Assembly (NCBI RefSeq): GCF_026262505.1
Contig: NC_067207.1
Coordinates: 12,058,082-12,122,081 of the forward strand
Length of the DNA: 64,000 bases
Direction: 5' to 3'
From: Trichomonas vaginalis G3
Taxonomy: Eukaryota > Parabasalia > Trichomonadida > Trichomonadidae
A program made the position numbers and the translations under genes. Within the stretch, counting starts at the first letter, position 1; each line of letters begins with the position of its first letter. Shown in pieces: positions 32,081 through 41,964 of the stretch. Under the pieces are notes generated by a model. It had not been told where the DNA came from. It saw only the letters and a program-made list of their open reading frames with translations, and ran no database searches.

Positions 32081-33604
32081 ATGTACGCTGAGTTTGTTGG
32101 AGCAAGACTCGTTGGCGAAACTTGTTGCTTAGATGAGCGAAATATGGAAAATTCACTGTTGTCGAGTCATTGAAGTCAAAACAAAAAAAGACGAAACGAG
32201 TTTTAAGCGAATGGAAGCAATAACGGAATATGCCTGTTATGAAGATGGGTGGAAAACACTATCTTAAACATGTTGTCATTTGCACCTCACTTTTAATAAT
32301 GAATCCTAACATATACCTTTTGTAGACATATAACACCGTATAAGAAACGACAATAACGTTGACAAACTACGTTGGGTCACTTGTTTTGAAAAACATAGAG
32401 AACAAAGGCACAATTTGGAATATTGTATTTCGATTCTGTCCGACGAACTAGAAGATGAAACCAATATGAAATTACAGACTATTGGCAGCATACGTTTGAG
32501 TTATTATCTATTAGCGAAGAAGCAAGATCTTTCTACTTTTATACCGGCGTAAACTATAGGAAATTACAAGTATATTTTACTAAGGCGGGCTATGCTTATG
32601 AAACACTAGAGATACAGCATGGAAAAACGTTGCAAATTGACTTCTTAAACAATTCAGAAGCTATATGGCATACCATTTTAAACACCAACTATCATTTTTT
32701 AATATAATTAAATGCTTTCAGGCTGATAAACAAAGGAACAAAAGTAGGAGATACAAAACCGTTCCAGACTCATACTCTTACAAATCTGATAGGACAGATA
32801 TTTCAGATGAAGAAATCTTTCATCCGAACATACAGGGTTTGACGTAATCCAATTCGTTGGCTTCAAAGTCTTCAGATGCAAAGGCAATAGCGATTTAGAA
32901 GAGTTTTGTTTTTCAAATAGAACTACGGCATTTATGTTCGCAGTATATTTTAATGGGCCAGTTTAAGTTCTGCATGTCTAATAGACAGCAATTTGACGAA
33001 ATGAGAATCTTTACAGTTCGTTCAGAACGAAAGTTTGAGAAAACTCTAAATGCTTTCAACCAAATGAACAACATATATTGGGAATTTCAAGGAAAAATAG
33101 ACTCTTTACTAAATGGAAAACTTACTATCTGAAACTAGAATATGAAAGACATTGAACTCATCCGTTCATTTTCAAAAGATTGAAATTAGACGGGGTCCAA
33201 GAGATACGAGTTTTTACTCTTGGGGAGTAGACAGTTCTTGGGCACAATTTCTTCGTTACTAAACCAGAACGAAACCATTAACCACGAGAGTGGTCCATTT
33301 CAATTTATACTTCGCACCAGCAGATTTTGACAGTTTATAGGAAACACGTGTTTGAACCTCGTAAACATGATTATGTGTCATGCAAGTTTCAGTTCAAGCA
33401 ACAATGAGTTTTTCATGTATTGGTAAGGATTTTTATGAACTTTTGCTTTCTAAATTCTACGAACCACCTCAGTAACAGTTTCTCTGGACTTTCAAGTTTG
33501 GTTCACAAACAAATGGTGACTGCAACCTATTATTCCATTGTACTTATGACTTTATATCTCGGAATTGATCTTCATATAACTAAGACTACGGAAAAGTGCT
33601 GAAA
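32081..33604 (+). pseudogene. Unknown central gene fragments (third plus-strand gene)
   Basis: An ATG at 32081 (MYAEFVGARLVGE) follows a T-rich leader. Long beta-type pieces appear further on (FYFYTGVNYRKLQVYFTK near 32,545; FCMSNRQQFDEMRIFTVRSE near 32,970). Aromatic-rich beta sequence over 1.5 kb could be a fibre or large structural protein, which is a guess. Confidence 0.25.
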
Positions 33605-34420
33605 TAAGTTTATTGAAAAATATTTTTAGGGTGAAGTGCGTGAGATCTCACCGTGTTTTTTCATCTCTTTTTTCATTCGTTGAATCTTGTCAAGACTTCT
33701 TGGTATGTTTTGTCAAATGGAACGNNNNNNNNNNNNNNNNNNNNNNNNNCTTCTCGATAAATGTTTTGTCAAAACTTCTTTCGTATATGCTTGGCAAGGA
33801 CTTCTTCGTAAATGTTTTGTTCAAGACTTCTTCGTAATGAGTGTAAAGGACCCAAAAATATATTTTAGGTGAAGTGGTGAGATTCTCACCTTTTTTCTCA
33901 CGCTCTTTTCTCAACCCGTTGAATTTTCATGAATTTTATACAGAAAATGCTTGTTTTTGAGGTCGAGCCACTTTTGGCTCCACCGTACTTCTTTCAACCA
34001 AACTCATGAATTCAGCAAAAATATAATTTAGAGGTAGAAGGTTAGATCTAACCTCTTTCTAACTCTTTTCTACCCTCTGAATTTTCAAGACTTCTTCGTA
34101 ATGTTTTTGTCAAGACTTCTTCATCGTAATGAGTGTAAAGGACCCAAAAATAAAGTTTAGGTTAAGTGGTGAGATCTCACCTCTTTTCTCACCTCTTTTC
34201 TCACCTCATGAATTTTCAAGACTTCTTCGTAAATGTTTTGTCGAAACTTCTTCATCGTAATGAGTGTAAAGGACCCAAAAATAAAGTTTAGTGAAGTGGT
34301 GAGATGCTCACCTCTTTTCTCACCTCTTTCTCACCTTCATGAATTTTCATGAATTTTCTTAAGACGATGAAATAAAGTTAGTTTTTTTTTAAAAATATTT
34401 TTTATTTTTATTGTAAGAAC
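33600..34420. repeat. Palindrome/leader repeat spacer right of the centre
   Basis: Contains GGTGAGATCTCACC at about 34,167 and GGTTAGATCTAACC at about 34,044 with several damaged relatives, TTTTGTCAAGACTTCTTCGTA repeats, and repeated AATGAGTGTAAAGGACCC. It ends in the leader AATAAAGTTAG plus T-rich and ATATTTTTTA blocks before the gene at 34421. Confidence 0.75.
33725..33749. other. Assembly gap of 25 N
   Basis: Exactly 25 undetermined bases inside the repeat spacer. A fixed 25-N block is a placeholder, not a measured length, so the true distance across the centre is unknown. Confidence 0.98.
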
Positions 34421-35015
34421 ATGTTAGCAACAACAGCACCAAACTCGTTAGTCATGAACCCAACTTCAATGTTAGTAGAGATGAAAAACTTCATTCCTTC
34501 TTCATATACTTTCGAAACAAAAATCCAGAAGATAAAGCAAGAACTTTTAACATCTAATTTAGACTGTACCGCACAGGATGAAACAAATGAACAGTATCTT
34601 TATGAAATGGAGGACCTCATCGACCATTTACCTAAACTACCTGAAATCCAACAACAAAAACTCACTATTCCTGAATTCGATGAAATAGAAGTCAAAGCAA
34701 CTGACTCAGTAGAAATAAAGAAGTTCATACGAAAGGTAAACTATGAGTTTCTAGGATTTCATTGCAACCATAAAGTTATGGACAAAGATTGCGACATGGT
34801 ATATAAGAATGTTTCTGACTTTACAAAAACCCGGAGTTTAAGACCTACGAACACTTTGTTTCGTTTAGTTGCAAATGTGTTTGGAATAAGAGATAAAGAT
34901 AGAAGAGGTAAGGATGGAATGAACAGATAAAAAACCAACTGCTTCAGATTTAAAGAAAACCATTGACGCCTTAGTTGTTTTAGTGGTTTTATTTCAATGT
35001 ATAAACGCAAAATGA
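34421..35015 (+). CDS. Unknown element protein (about 197 aa), right copy, one frameshift near the end
   Basis: Starts MLATTAPNSLVMNPTSM after the AT-rich leader. Open to 34930 in one frame; a shift next to the A-run at 34,929-34,934 continues the reading to a hydrophobic C-terminus (DALVVLVVLFQCINAK) with stop 35013-35015. The hydrophobic end could be a single membrane anchor. The TGA overlaps the next gene's ATG (ATGA). Function unknown. Confidence 0.55.
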
Positions 35016-35332
35016 ACCCGCAATGTTCAAAATGTAAAGCAGCAATGAGGAAATATAACTACTCCGTCAAAGAGATAGAAAGAATGAGAAACGACTATGC
35101 AGACTTAAAGAAAGAAGCAGAAAAGCCAGCAGAAAATAAAATGGACATGTTAGCATTTCTGAACAAAAACTATCCAACTGCTGACGATTTCCTATTATCT
35201 GACGTCAAGAAGAAGTATAAAGAAACTTTCGGCATAGTTAAAACATTCGATATCCTCAGCGAAGAAATAGAAGCTACAAAACTGTTTAGGATTTCAAATA
35301 TACATCGTACAATTCATGTAAAACGCTTATAA
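35012..35332 (+). CDS. Unknown element protein with CxxC motif, right copy
   Basis: 106 residues from the ATG at 35012 (MNPQCSKCKAAMRKYNY); an alternative ATG five codons upstream is at 34997. The start overlaps the previous stop as ATGA, which favours 35012. The N-terminal CSKC could be half of a zinc site; the rest is helical and charged, with a coiled-coil feel. No family recognised. Confidence 0.55.
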   Translation: MNPQCSKCKAAMRKYNYSVKEIERMRNDYADLKKEAEKPAENKMDMLAFLNKNYPTADDFLLSDVKKKYKETFGIVKTFDILSEEIEATKLFRISNIHRTIHVKRL

Positions 35333-36092
35333 AATAACTGAGGTGAAAAATGAGGTGAAAAAACAGGTGAAATCTCACCTCTTCACCTAAACATTATTTT
35401 TGCTGAATTCAGCAACAAAATTCTGAGTAAAATAATTTTTAGGGCATGTGTCAAACCGTTGAGTTTTCACAAAATTCCAAAAATAACGTTTACCATGTAA
35501 AACGCTTATAAAATAACTGAGGTGAAAAAACAGGTGAGAAAACGGGTGAGATCTCACCTCTTCACCTAAACATTATTTTTGTCTGATTTACGCTCATTAC
35601 GATGAAGAAGTCTTGACAAAACATTTACGAAGAAATCATGAAAATTCATGAGGGTAGAAAACAGGTTAGAAAACAGGTTAGATCTAACCTTCTACCCTAA
35701 AATATATTTTTATTGAATTCAGCAACAAAAATCTGAGTAAAATGGCATAAGATTGCTTCCCTCGGAAAACCGAGAGAAGAGATTCCGTATGAAAATCGTA
35801 AAAAATTGCGAGTACGTAAGAAAACGTAGTCGCCAAAACTCTATGAAAATCGTGAAATTTCTCTAGACCATTTTTTTTCGGTCTTGCATAAAACTCATGA
35901 AAATCAGTGAAGAACAGCGAGACCGACTTCCTTCGGGGTCGCCAAAACTCTATGAAAATCGTGAAGAACAGCGAGTACGTAAGAAAACGTAGTCGCCAAA
36001 ACTCTATGAAATTCATGAATTTCCTTAAGATAGAAAAAATAAAGTTAGTTTTTTAAAAAAATATTTTTTTTATTTTGTATGTAAGAACAGAA
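35333..36092. repeat. Palindrome repeat spacer and leader cassette, right arm
   Basis: Holds palindromic cores GGTGAGATCTCACC (about 35,547) and AGGTTAGATCTAACCT (about 35,672) plus a damaged one near 35,366. Then come at least three direct copies of CGCCAAAACTCTATGAAAAT with GAACAGCGAGTACGTAAG (35,780-36,010) and the AT-rich leader (36,025-36,080) of the next gene. No coding region. Confidence 0.75.
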
Positions 36093-36703
36093 ATGACAAA
36101 CAATGAGTTTGAAACAGTTAGAAAGATAGACAATGACACCAAATTGGTTAGAATCGGTGATTTAAACGTAAGATACTCAAAGAAATACAACAAATATTCT
36201 TTGTCAGACATTATATCTCCATTTGGAAAGAAAACATCCCACGACTGGGTTAGAATTGCTTCTACTTCAGAAAATTTTGACAAGAAATCCTGAGCTTATG
36301 ATATCGGTAAGATTCTATGGAACTACAGCATATCTCATTGACAAAAGTCTTATACCAATAGTTTTGTATGGTTAGACCCAGTTGTTGGATATAACTTCAT
36401 AACATATGGTTCATTCGATACGGAACGTTGCAGTGAAGGCTTACTTTACATCGTTCAGAAACCGAAGGACTTCAACACAAAAAATATAAGATAGGAAGAA
36501 CATATAATATAACTCTAAGATATGACAGTACAGTCAATAGAGTTAAGGTTGTGTTCGTTAATGATATGAGAGCTGCTGAACAAGAACTACTTGAAAAGTT
36601 TGAGAAAATGTATGGTGCTCCCATAAAAGGTAAAGAAACGTTTGAAGTAGATGAGATAGATAAAGCTATAAAATATTTGAAAGTTGCTGAAAAATACATG
36701 TAA
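36093..36703 (+). CDS. KilA-N/Bro-type N-terminus fused to T5orf172 (GIY-YIG-like) domain, right arm only
   Basis: About 203 residues, broken at 36,291-36,440. The N-terminal part (KYSLSDIISPFGKKTSHDWVRI) has the spacing of a short KilA-N or Bro-N-like domain. The C-terminal part matches the T5orf172/MUG113 pattern: YKIGRTYNIT, an Arg, AAEQELLEKF, a GKETFEVD strand and a final helix. T5orf172 is a GIY-YIG-related nuclease-like domain often joined to KilA-N or Bro-N in large DNA viruses and phages. The gene is absent from the left arm. Flanking leaders are near-identical direct repeats. Confidence 0.55.
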
Positions 36704-36792
36704 AGCGTTTATTTTTGGTCTTTTGTGAAAGATAGAAAAATAAAGTTAGTTTTATTTTTATTTATTTTTTTATTTTGTATGTAAAGACAGAT
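36704..36792 (+). promoter_or_regulatory. AT-rich leader cassette of the KilA-N gene
   Basis: Contains AATAAAGTTAGTTTT, an ATTTATTTTTTTATTTT block and TATGTAAAGACAG just before the ATG at 36793. The same order of blocks precedes the genes at 34421 and 36093 and, inverted, the left-arm KilA-N gene. It is the best promoter candidate for these inner genes. Confidence 0.55.
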
Positions 36793-37639
36793 ATGTCAAC
36801 AACAGAGAACACAACAACAGTATAGTCCATGAAGCTATAAATGAAGAATATGAGTGGGTTCAGTTTAACAAACAACTCCGTCTCATTCGTTCGGTCAAAG
36901 ACGATATGTACCAAATGCAAAGTATTTTGACAGCATGTTTTGCTCCAGATACTAAACACGCAGACGACTGGTTTAGGAACCAAAGCACACAAGAACTTTT
37001 GAGTGAAATTTCTCTAGACCGACCTTTTCCGGCCATGCATAAAACACATGAAAATCGTAAAAATTTGCCAATAAATTTAAGAGGATATTATGTACATAGA
37101 CTTTTAGTAAATGCAGTTGCAATGTGGGCTTCTCCTCGTTATGCATGGCATGTTTACAGACTTCTTGACGAAATTCATAGACAAGAACGTGAAGAGATGG
37201 AAAAGAAACTTCAAGCAAAAGATGAAGTCATTGAAGCAAAAAATGAAGTCATTGAAGCAAAAGACAAAAGCATTCAGAAAAGAATACCACGTTCGGTACC
37301 AAAAGGAAAGGAAAAGAACTATAAGTATATGATTTATACTGAAGAGATGGAAAATGAAAGAAGATAAAGATATGGTTATGTTGCATTTAGTCAGAAGAAA
37401 CAACAAAAAGCTTTTACGACCTTGCTAAGATTTACAAATCTGACAGAAATTGGTTCTATCGCGAAAACTTACCGATTTCAATGACCCCAAATGAAGATGT
37501 GAAACAAATAGTTCAAGATACGTTACCTCAAACACACTATGATATGAAAGGTTGTACAATACTTACCTTCAAAGAAGACTTACCGCTACTGAAAGAAAAA
37601 ATAACAGAGTATTTTGACAACTTCAAACAAGTAGGGTAG
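36793..37639 (+). CDS. KilA-N/p28-like DNA-binding protein, right copy, frameshifted
   Basis: About 280 residues. After a short Thr-rich start (MSTTENTTT) come an N-terminal helical part and the KilA-N segment (HADDWFRNQSTQELL; LRGYYVHRLLVNAVAMWASP; RYAWHVYRLLDEI). Then there is a charged helix with three 7-residue repeats of KxEVIEA, a KGKEKNYKYMIYTEE strand, and a C-terminal domain of about 90 residues ending YFDNFKQVG. The layout KilA-N, coiled coil and C-terminal domain is that of p28/N1R-related proteins of large DNA viruses. Breaks lie near 36,830 and 37,360. Its likely role is DNA binding and regulation; that is family inference. Confidence 0.68.
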
Positions 37640-38073
37640 ATGAACCATTTATTTTTACGCTTGACTTCAGATGGCTCAGGTAGCTCTATAAAGTAAATTG
37701 CCTCGTCAAATCCTTCTGGCATTCCGAGTCCTTCCTTCCGACATTCCGAGTCCTTCCATCCGACATTCCGAGTCCTTCCATCCGACAGGAAAAAAATTTC
37801 CCGACAACTGGAAAAAAATTTCCTTCCGACAGGCAAAATTTTTTCTGTTGTTCGTCCGTAAACCATTCAAATTTTCGAAAATTGAGAACTTTTTGGTCGA
37901 ACTTCAGGAAAAGTTTTTCCTTCCGACAGGAAAAGTTCTTCCTTCCAACAGGACACAAACGGATGACTGACGTTCCTCTTCCTGAATGCCTTCCAAAGCC
38001 AGAAGAACCGACAGACCCAGCACCACAACAGACTTACTAAGACTAAACACTTAGATTTTTCAAGCTTGACTTT
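37640..38073. repeat. Spacer with short direct repeats, right arm
   Basis: Between the convergent KilA-N and ATPase genes. TCCGAGTCCTTCC is repeated three times (about 37,725-37,785) and TTCCGACAGG-type words several more. Copy number and phase differ from the left arm. A small plus-strand frame at 37963-38041 (MTDVPLPECLPKPEEPT...) exists in both arms but is too short to call. Confidence 0.6.
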
Positions 38074-38936
38074 TTACAATTGAACTTTGTTTGCGTAGAT
38101 ATGAATTCTGAAAGAAGTATGAGGGTCTTGTATGACTTTATACTTCTCCCATAGTTCATATCTGTCAAACTTACCTGCCATGGACTCTTTCATAAGTTCC
38201 ATGAAATCGTCTTCGGACAATCCGGGGAAAAGTACAATGTCAGTAAGTATTCTTTTAACATCCTTACTTAAACTCTTTGCTGTCTGTACACAAATGACAA
38301 CTGAGATGTTAAAGTGTCTGAGCTTCTTAAGAATTCGACACATGTCTTGTTCTCTGTTCTTTAACAAAGGATGAGAAGCAAAGTCATCTAAGATAAGAAG
38401 ACATCTATGAGGGTAAGTCTTCCAATCGTACGATTGCAATTCTTCGAAATGTATTCTATCTCTTTCTGTTTGTTTCTGAAGTGTTTCTTCTCTAATATTC
38501 TCTGCATTTCCTCATTTGGGTCTTTAAACTTAGAATTTATATACTCATTTATGAGCATTATACTTCAAAACTCTTCTTTGGTACTTCTTTTATCCAATCT
38601 AACAACTCAGTATCCTTTATACATACTAACTTAGACTTCTTTATAATATCTTTGAACGAATTGACGGTTTGGTCAAATTGACGCAGAAGTACTACAAATG
38701 ACAACTAACTCATAGAATGGGTTCTTCTCATCTAGTTCTTGTTGTTGTGCAGCCATTTTAAGATAAGTGAAAGTCTTACCCGACCCAGGTGGTGCAATTA
38801 GACCTGTTATACCATTCTGAGCAAATAAGAACTTGTCATGTATAGGCTTTATCTGAGCATTTTCTAACTTTCTCTTGTTTTATTTAAAAACATTCTCAAA
38901 TTTCTTGTCAATGTCAGCAAACTTTTTTTCTAACAT
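38074..38936 (-). CDS. FtsK/HerA-type packaging ATPase, right copy, frameshifted
   Basis: Same protein as 24327-25194. The cleaner part is 38074-38439, with Walker B CLLILDDFASHP and the following helix-strand-helix intact. Walker A APPGSGKT is near 38,780. A one-base loss near the end removes the last residues seen in the left copy. It diverges from the gene at 38972 with 35 bp between the starts. Confidence 0.8.
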
Positions 38937-38971
38937 ATTTTTAGAAAAATTAAAATTTTATCTTTTAGAAA

Positions 38972-39431
38972 ATGTCTAGCGATTTCGCTATCTATATTCG
39001 AGACAAGCTTTTCGACAGCAAACATCTGTCGACCATAAAATCTTACATAGTGTAAAACAAGAAAGGTGAATTGTTCTAAAGTTCTGTTTCTGGGAATATG
39101 ACAAGAACCATAAAACATTAGGCAGAGAAGTCTTTAAGTTGTCAATGACAGACTTGTTGACAGAGATGACGCCTCTTGGAGAGATGAAGTCCAACAAAAC
39201 TTCTTAGAATGCAAAGAAGACACATGCGCTGTTCTTGAAGATGAAATAGAAAACAGAATAGAAGAGCTATTAAAGGACAAAGAACTTTTACATAAATATG
39301 GTTGCGCCAAATTTGACATAACTCCACCAGAAAAGAAGAAGAGAGAAAAGAAAGAAAAGAAAGAAAAGAAAGTAGAAGAAGAGAAGAAAGAACCTGAACC
39401 AGTTCCAGAGAAAAAGAAATTTGACATGTAA
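38972..39431 (+). CDS. Unknown small Lys/Glu-rich element protein, right copy, frameshifted
   Basis: Right-arm counterpart of 23826-24286: begins MSSDFAIYIRDKLFD, carries CKEDTCAVLEDEIENRIEEL and ends in a Lys/Glu-rich stretch with KKKFDM. Helical and charged. Conservation of start, order and stop in both arms supports a real gene despite two or three indels. Confidence 0.48.
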
Positions 39432-39862
39432 AAAATAAAATTTTATTTTTAGAACATTTCTGGTCAATGTCAATGTTCTCTTCCTCTTTAGGGGCAAACA
39501 CTGGCTTAGACTCTAAAATCTTTTTACCCAATTACCTTGAACTTCAACTATCTTAGACTCATAATATTCATAGTCGTCTGCTTTCTTTGGTTCATAAGGT
39601 ATAACAAGTTTGTATGCTTTACCTTCTCGAGTTTGAGAACTTTCTGTCAAAATTTCTTTGACTGTCAACATACCGTCAATGTATAAGTCTTCAAAAGTTG
39701 CACCACTTTTTCTAACAACAGCAAACTTAACTGGTGCAATGTTCCAAATTTTGTCAAATGTAGACTTTTAAATTGTAGAAGTAAACATTCAAATATTGCG
39801 AATGGAGCTAACTTATCTTTGACTTCTGTCATGTACTTATTTACTGAGATGAATTTTGCCAT
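39425..39862 (-). CDS. Unknown small element protein, right copy, frameshifted
   Basis: Counterpart of 23390-23830, beginning MAKFISVNKYMTEVKDKLAP after an AT-rich leader. The frame is lost near 39,780 and resumes in another frame. The 3' end overlaps or abuts the convergent gene ending at 39431. Family unknown. Confidence 0.4.
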
Positions 39863-39897
39863 CTTTTCTATCGGATAAAAAAAGATTTTTTTTAAAT

Positions 39898-41133
39898 TTA
39901 CTCAGAAAAATTTTTCTTTGTATATACACCATTCTGAACATCTAAAAGACTTTTGACATTTGCCAAGAATGTTCGTTTAGAAGCTGCCATATAACCATAT
40001 TCTTGACAATATTGTTTATACGAATCGTACAATGACCTTTCATCTAAACACTCAAAGTCAGTTTCATCTATGAACAGTTCATATACACTCTTGTTTGCTT
40101 CTAACAATGTTTGTCTCTCTTCGGTATGTGGAATTTGTCTTGGATTGAACTTTGAAATATCTAATGTCATAAATATGAGAACAAGTGGTTGTAAAAGTCA
40201 GATGTCAAAGTTTCTGCTAAGTCGTCAAAATATTCTGTATCTTGCATATGAGAATCTGACGTTCTGACAACTACATATCTTCTGTCAGAACTTTCTAACT
40301 TCATCGGAACAAACATTGTTTGAAACCATAATGAAGTTGCAACATTTTCACAAAACTCTTTGGTCTTTATATTTTCTTTCAACAACTCCAACTTTGTCTG
40401 TTATAAGACTCTTCAAAGCATCTGAGTTCAAAACTTTTGTTGTATCTATACTTTGAAGTTCATTGCAAACTATAAGTTTCATATTCTCTATTGAGGAGTT
40501 AAACTTGCCACAGATGTTTTCTAAGTTTGTCATATTCGGATTCGAATAGCCCTCTAACAGTTTGCATAAGATATCTGTAAAGAATGTGTTCTTACCAGTT
40601 CCTTGTTTTCCAATTATAATGAGAGCAGTTTCATTTTTAGCACTTGGATGTTGTAAGATGTTTGCAAACCAACATAAGATATACTCATAAACCTTTTCGT
40701 TTCCATTGCATATAATTTCTTTGACATGGTCTAACCAAGCTTCTATAATATTTTCTTTCCATTCTACTTGTTCATATTTATATCCAGTGAAGATAGAATA
40801 GAAGTTTGGAGAAGGTGTATAGAACTTTATACCACGAACTGAAAAATCTTCTAACTTTGACAATAAGATATCCCAAGCATCTAACATCTTCATGCCAACT
40901 TGTACGACTTTTATTTTCTTAAGTTTCTGTCTACATTCTTGTTCTGAAACTATTGTCGCTTTAGGTTTGTTAAAGACTACATCCCATTCTTTCATAACAT
41001 AACATTCTGGGGCAGAGTCGACATAAATGACTAAACGTTTCAAATTCTCGACTGATTTGTTATAGTCTCTAAATGGACACATATTTCTGAATGCTTGGAA
41101 GTCATAAAAATCTGAAACATCTATTCTGTACAT
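39898..41133 (-). CDS. SF3 helicase (D5-like), right copy, frameshifted
   Basis: The better-preserved copy: the first 261 codons (41133 to 40348) are open and include YEYILCWFANILQHPSAK, Walker A GKQGTGKN and the Walker B-like MKLIVCNEL. Motif C and FNPRQIPHTEERQ follow in shifted frames at 40,391-40,167 and 40,170-39,898. A Met codon at 40170 looks like a new start but lies inside the conserved helicase domain, so this is one gene with indels rather than two. Confidence 0.87.
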
Positions 41134-41161
41134 TTTTATAAAAATAAAAAAAATATTTTTT
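41134..41161 (-). promoter_or_regulatory. AT-rich leader of the SF3 helicase gene
   Basis: Read on the minus strand this is AAAAAATATTTTTTTTATTT just before the helicase ATG. The left copy has the same block at 22092-22118, and similar ATATTTTTTTTAT blocks precede several other element genes. Confidence 0.5.
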
Positions 41162-41954
41162 TTATTCTTGACTTTGTTGTTGCATTTGTTGCATTTGTTG
41201 TTCTTGAGCTATTTGTTGTTGAAGTTGTTCTTGTAATACAATACTTTCACCAGTTGCATCTTCCAATTCGAACTTTCTGCGTCATTGACAAATACATAGG
41301 ACATAAAAGTTTTACAGGAACAAAGTTTGCGTCAACTAATGTCAACGTTATACTTGCCAAAGTGTTTGAGTTCACTAAGGTTGAAAATTCTGCATTCGAA
41401 TGAACAATAGGCAACCAGGCAGAGAAAGTATTGTTTATACGCATAAGTATCTTTGGTCATATAGTTTCTGTCGACATTCGAATAACACTTTGAACCTAAG
41501 TTTGAAACAATATATAAGATTGGTGTGCTTAATGTCAATGGAATAGACATTCCTTGTATGACACCTTTTCCTGTTATAGGAAACTGTTGGTAGTAAAAAC
41601 CAGAAATAAGTTTTGTATTATAGCTCATATTGTTTATAGTAAACTCAGTCGGACATCCAAACATAACGAACCTGCTCTAGTTGCAGCACATGTTACACCC
41701 GTACTTAAAGTATTAAATAAGTCAACAAAACCTGTTGGTGGTATATCTGAGTAAGTATCTTCAAAGGAGTATTTTTTACCATTCACAACAATAAAGTCTT
41801 CTGGTGTCAAAAGAGCAAAACAGGCTTTAGTCGTCATTGTGTTTAAAGTTAGTTTACAATACCGTCCTTGAGGACTTTGTAAGTTTGTTGTTATAGAATT
41901 ATATGACTCGGGGTTTTTAGTCGTAATAGTATAAACCATTATATCTTCTGCCAT
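41162..41954 (-). CDS. Candidate minor capsid (penton-like) protein, right copy, frameshifted
   Basis: Same protein as 21296-22092, starting MAEDIMVYTITTK and ending in a Gln-rich tail. The first 90 residues are open here, beyond where the left copy breaks. Beta-rich composition, about 264 residues and placement in the capsid block are the evidence; there is no diagnostic motif. Confidence 0.45.
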
Positions 41955-41964
41955 TTATATATAT

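Larger units (their letters stand above)
28736..33599. other. Central region of the element, very low sequence quality
   Basis: About 4.9 kb not clearly matched by either arm. Coding sense is visible as short pieces in alternating frames: minus strand from about 30.5 to 28.9 kb (ending in a Pro/Gln-rich tail, PPVSIQPPQYFYKAPVAK, stop near 28,857) and plus strand from about 30.6 to 33.6 kb. AT-rich leaders precede plus-strand ATGs at 31785 and 32081. The pattern of frequent single-base insertions and deletions looks like raw single-molecule reads rather than slow pseudogene decay. Confidence 0.6.

Noticed and set aside
39898..40170. Separate small gene starting MTLDISKFNPRQIP at the end of the helicase
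   Set aside because: The sequence is the conserved C-terminal part of D5-like helicases; the apparent start comes from a one-base frameshift upstream in both copies.
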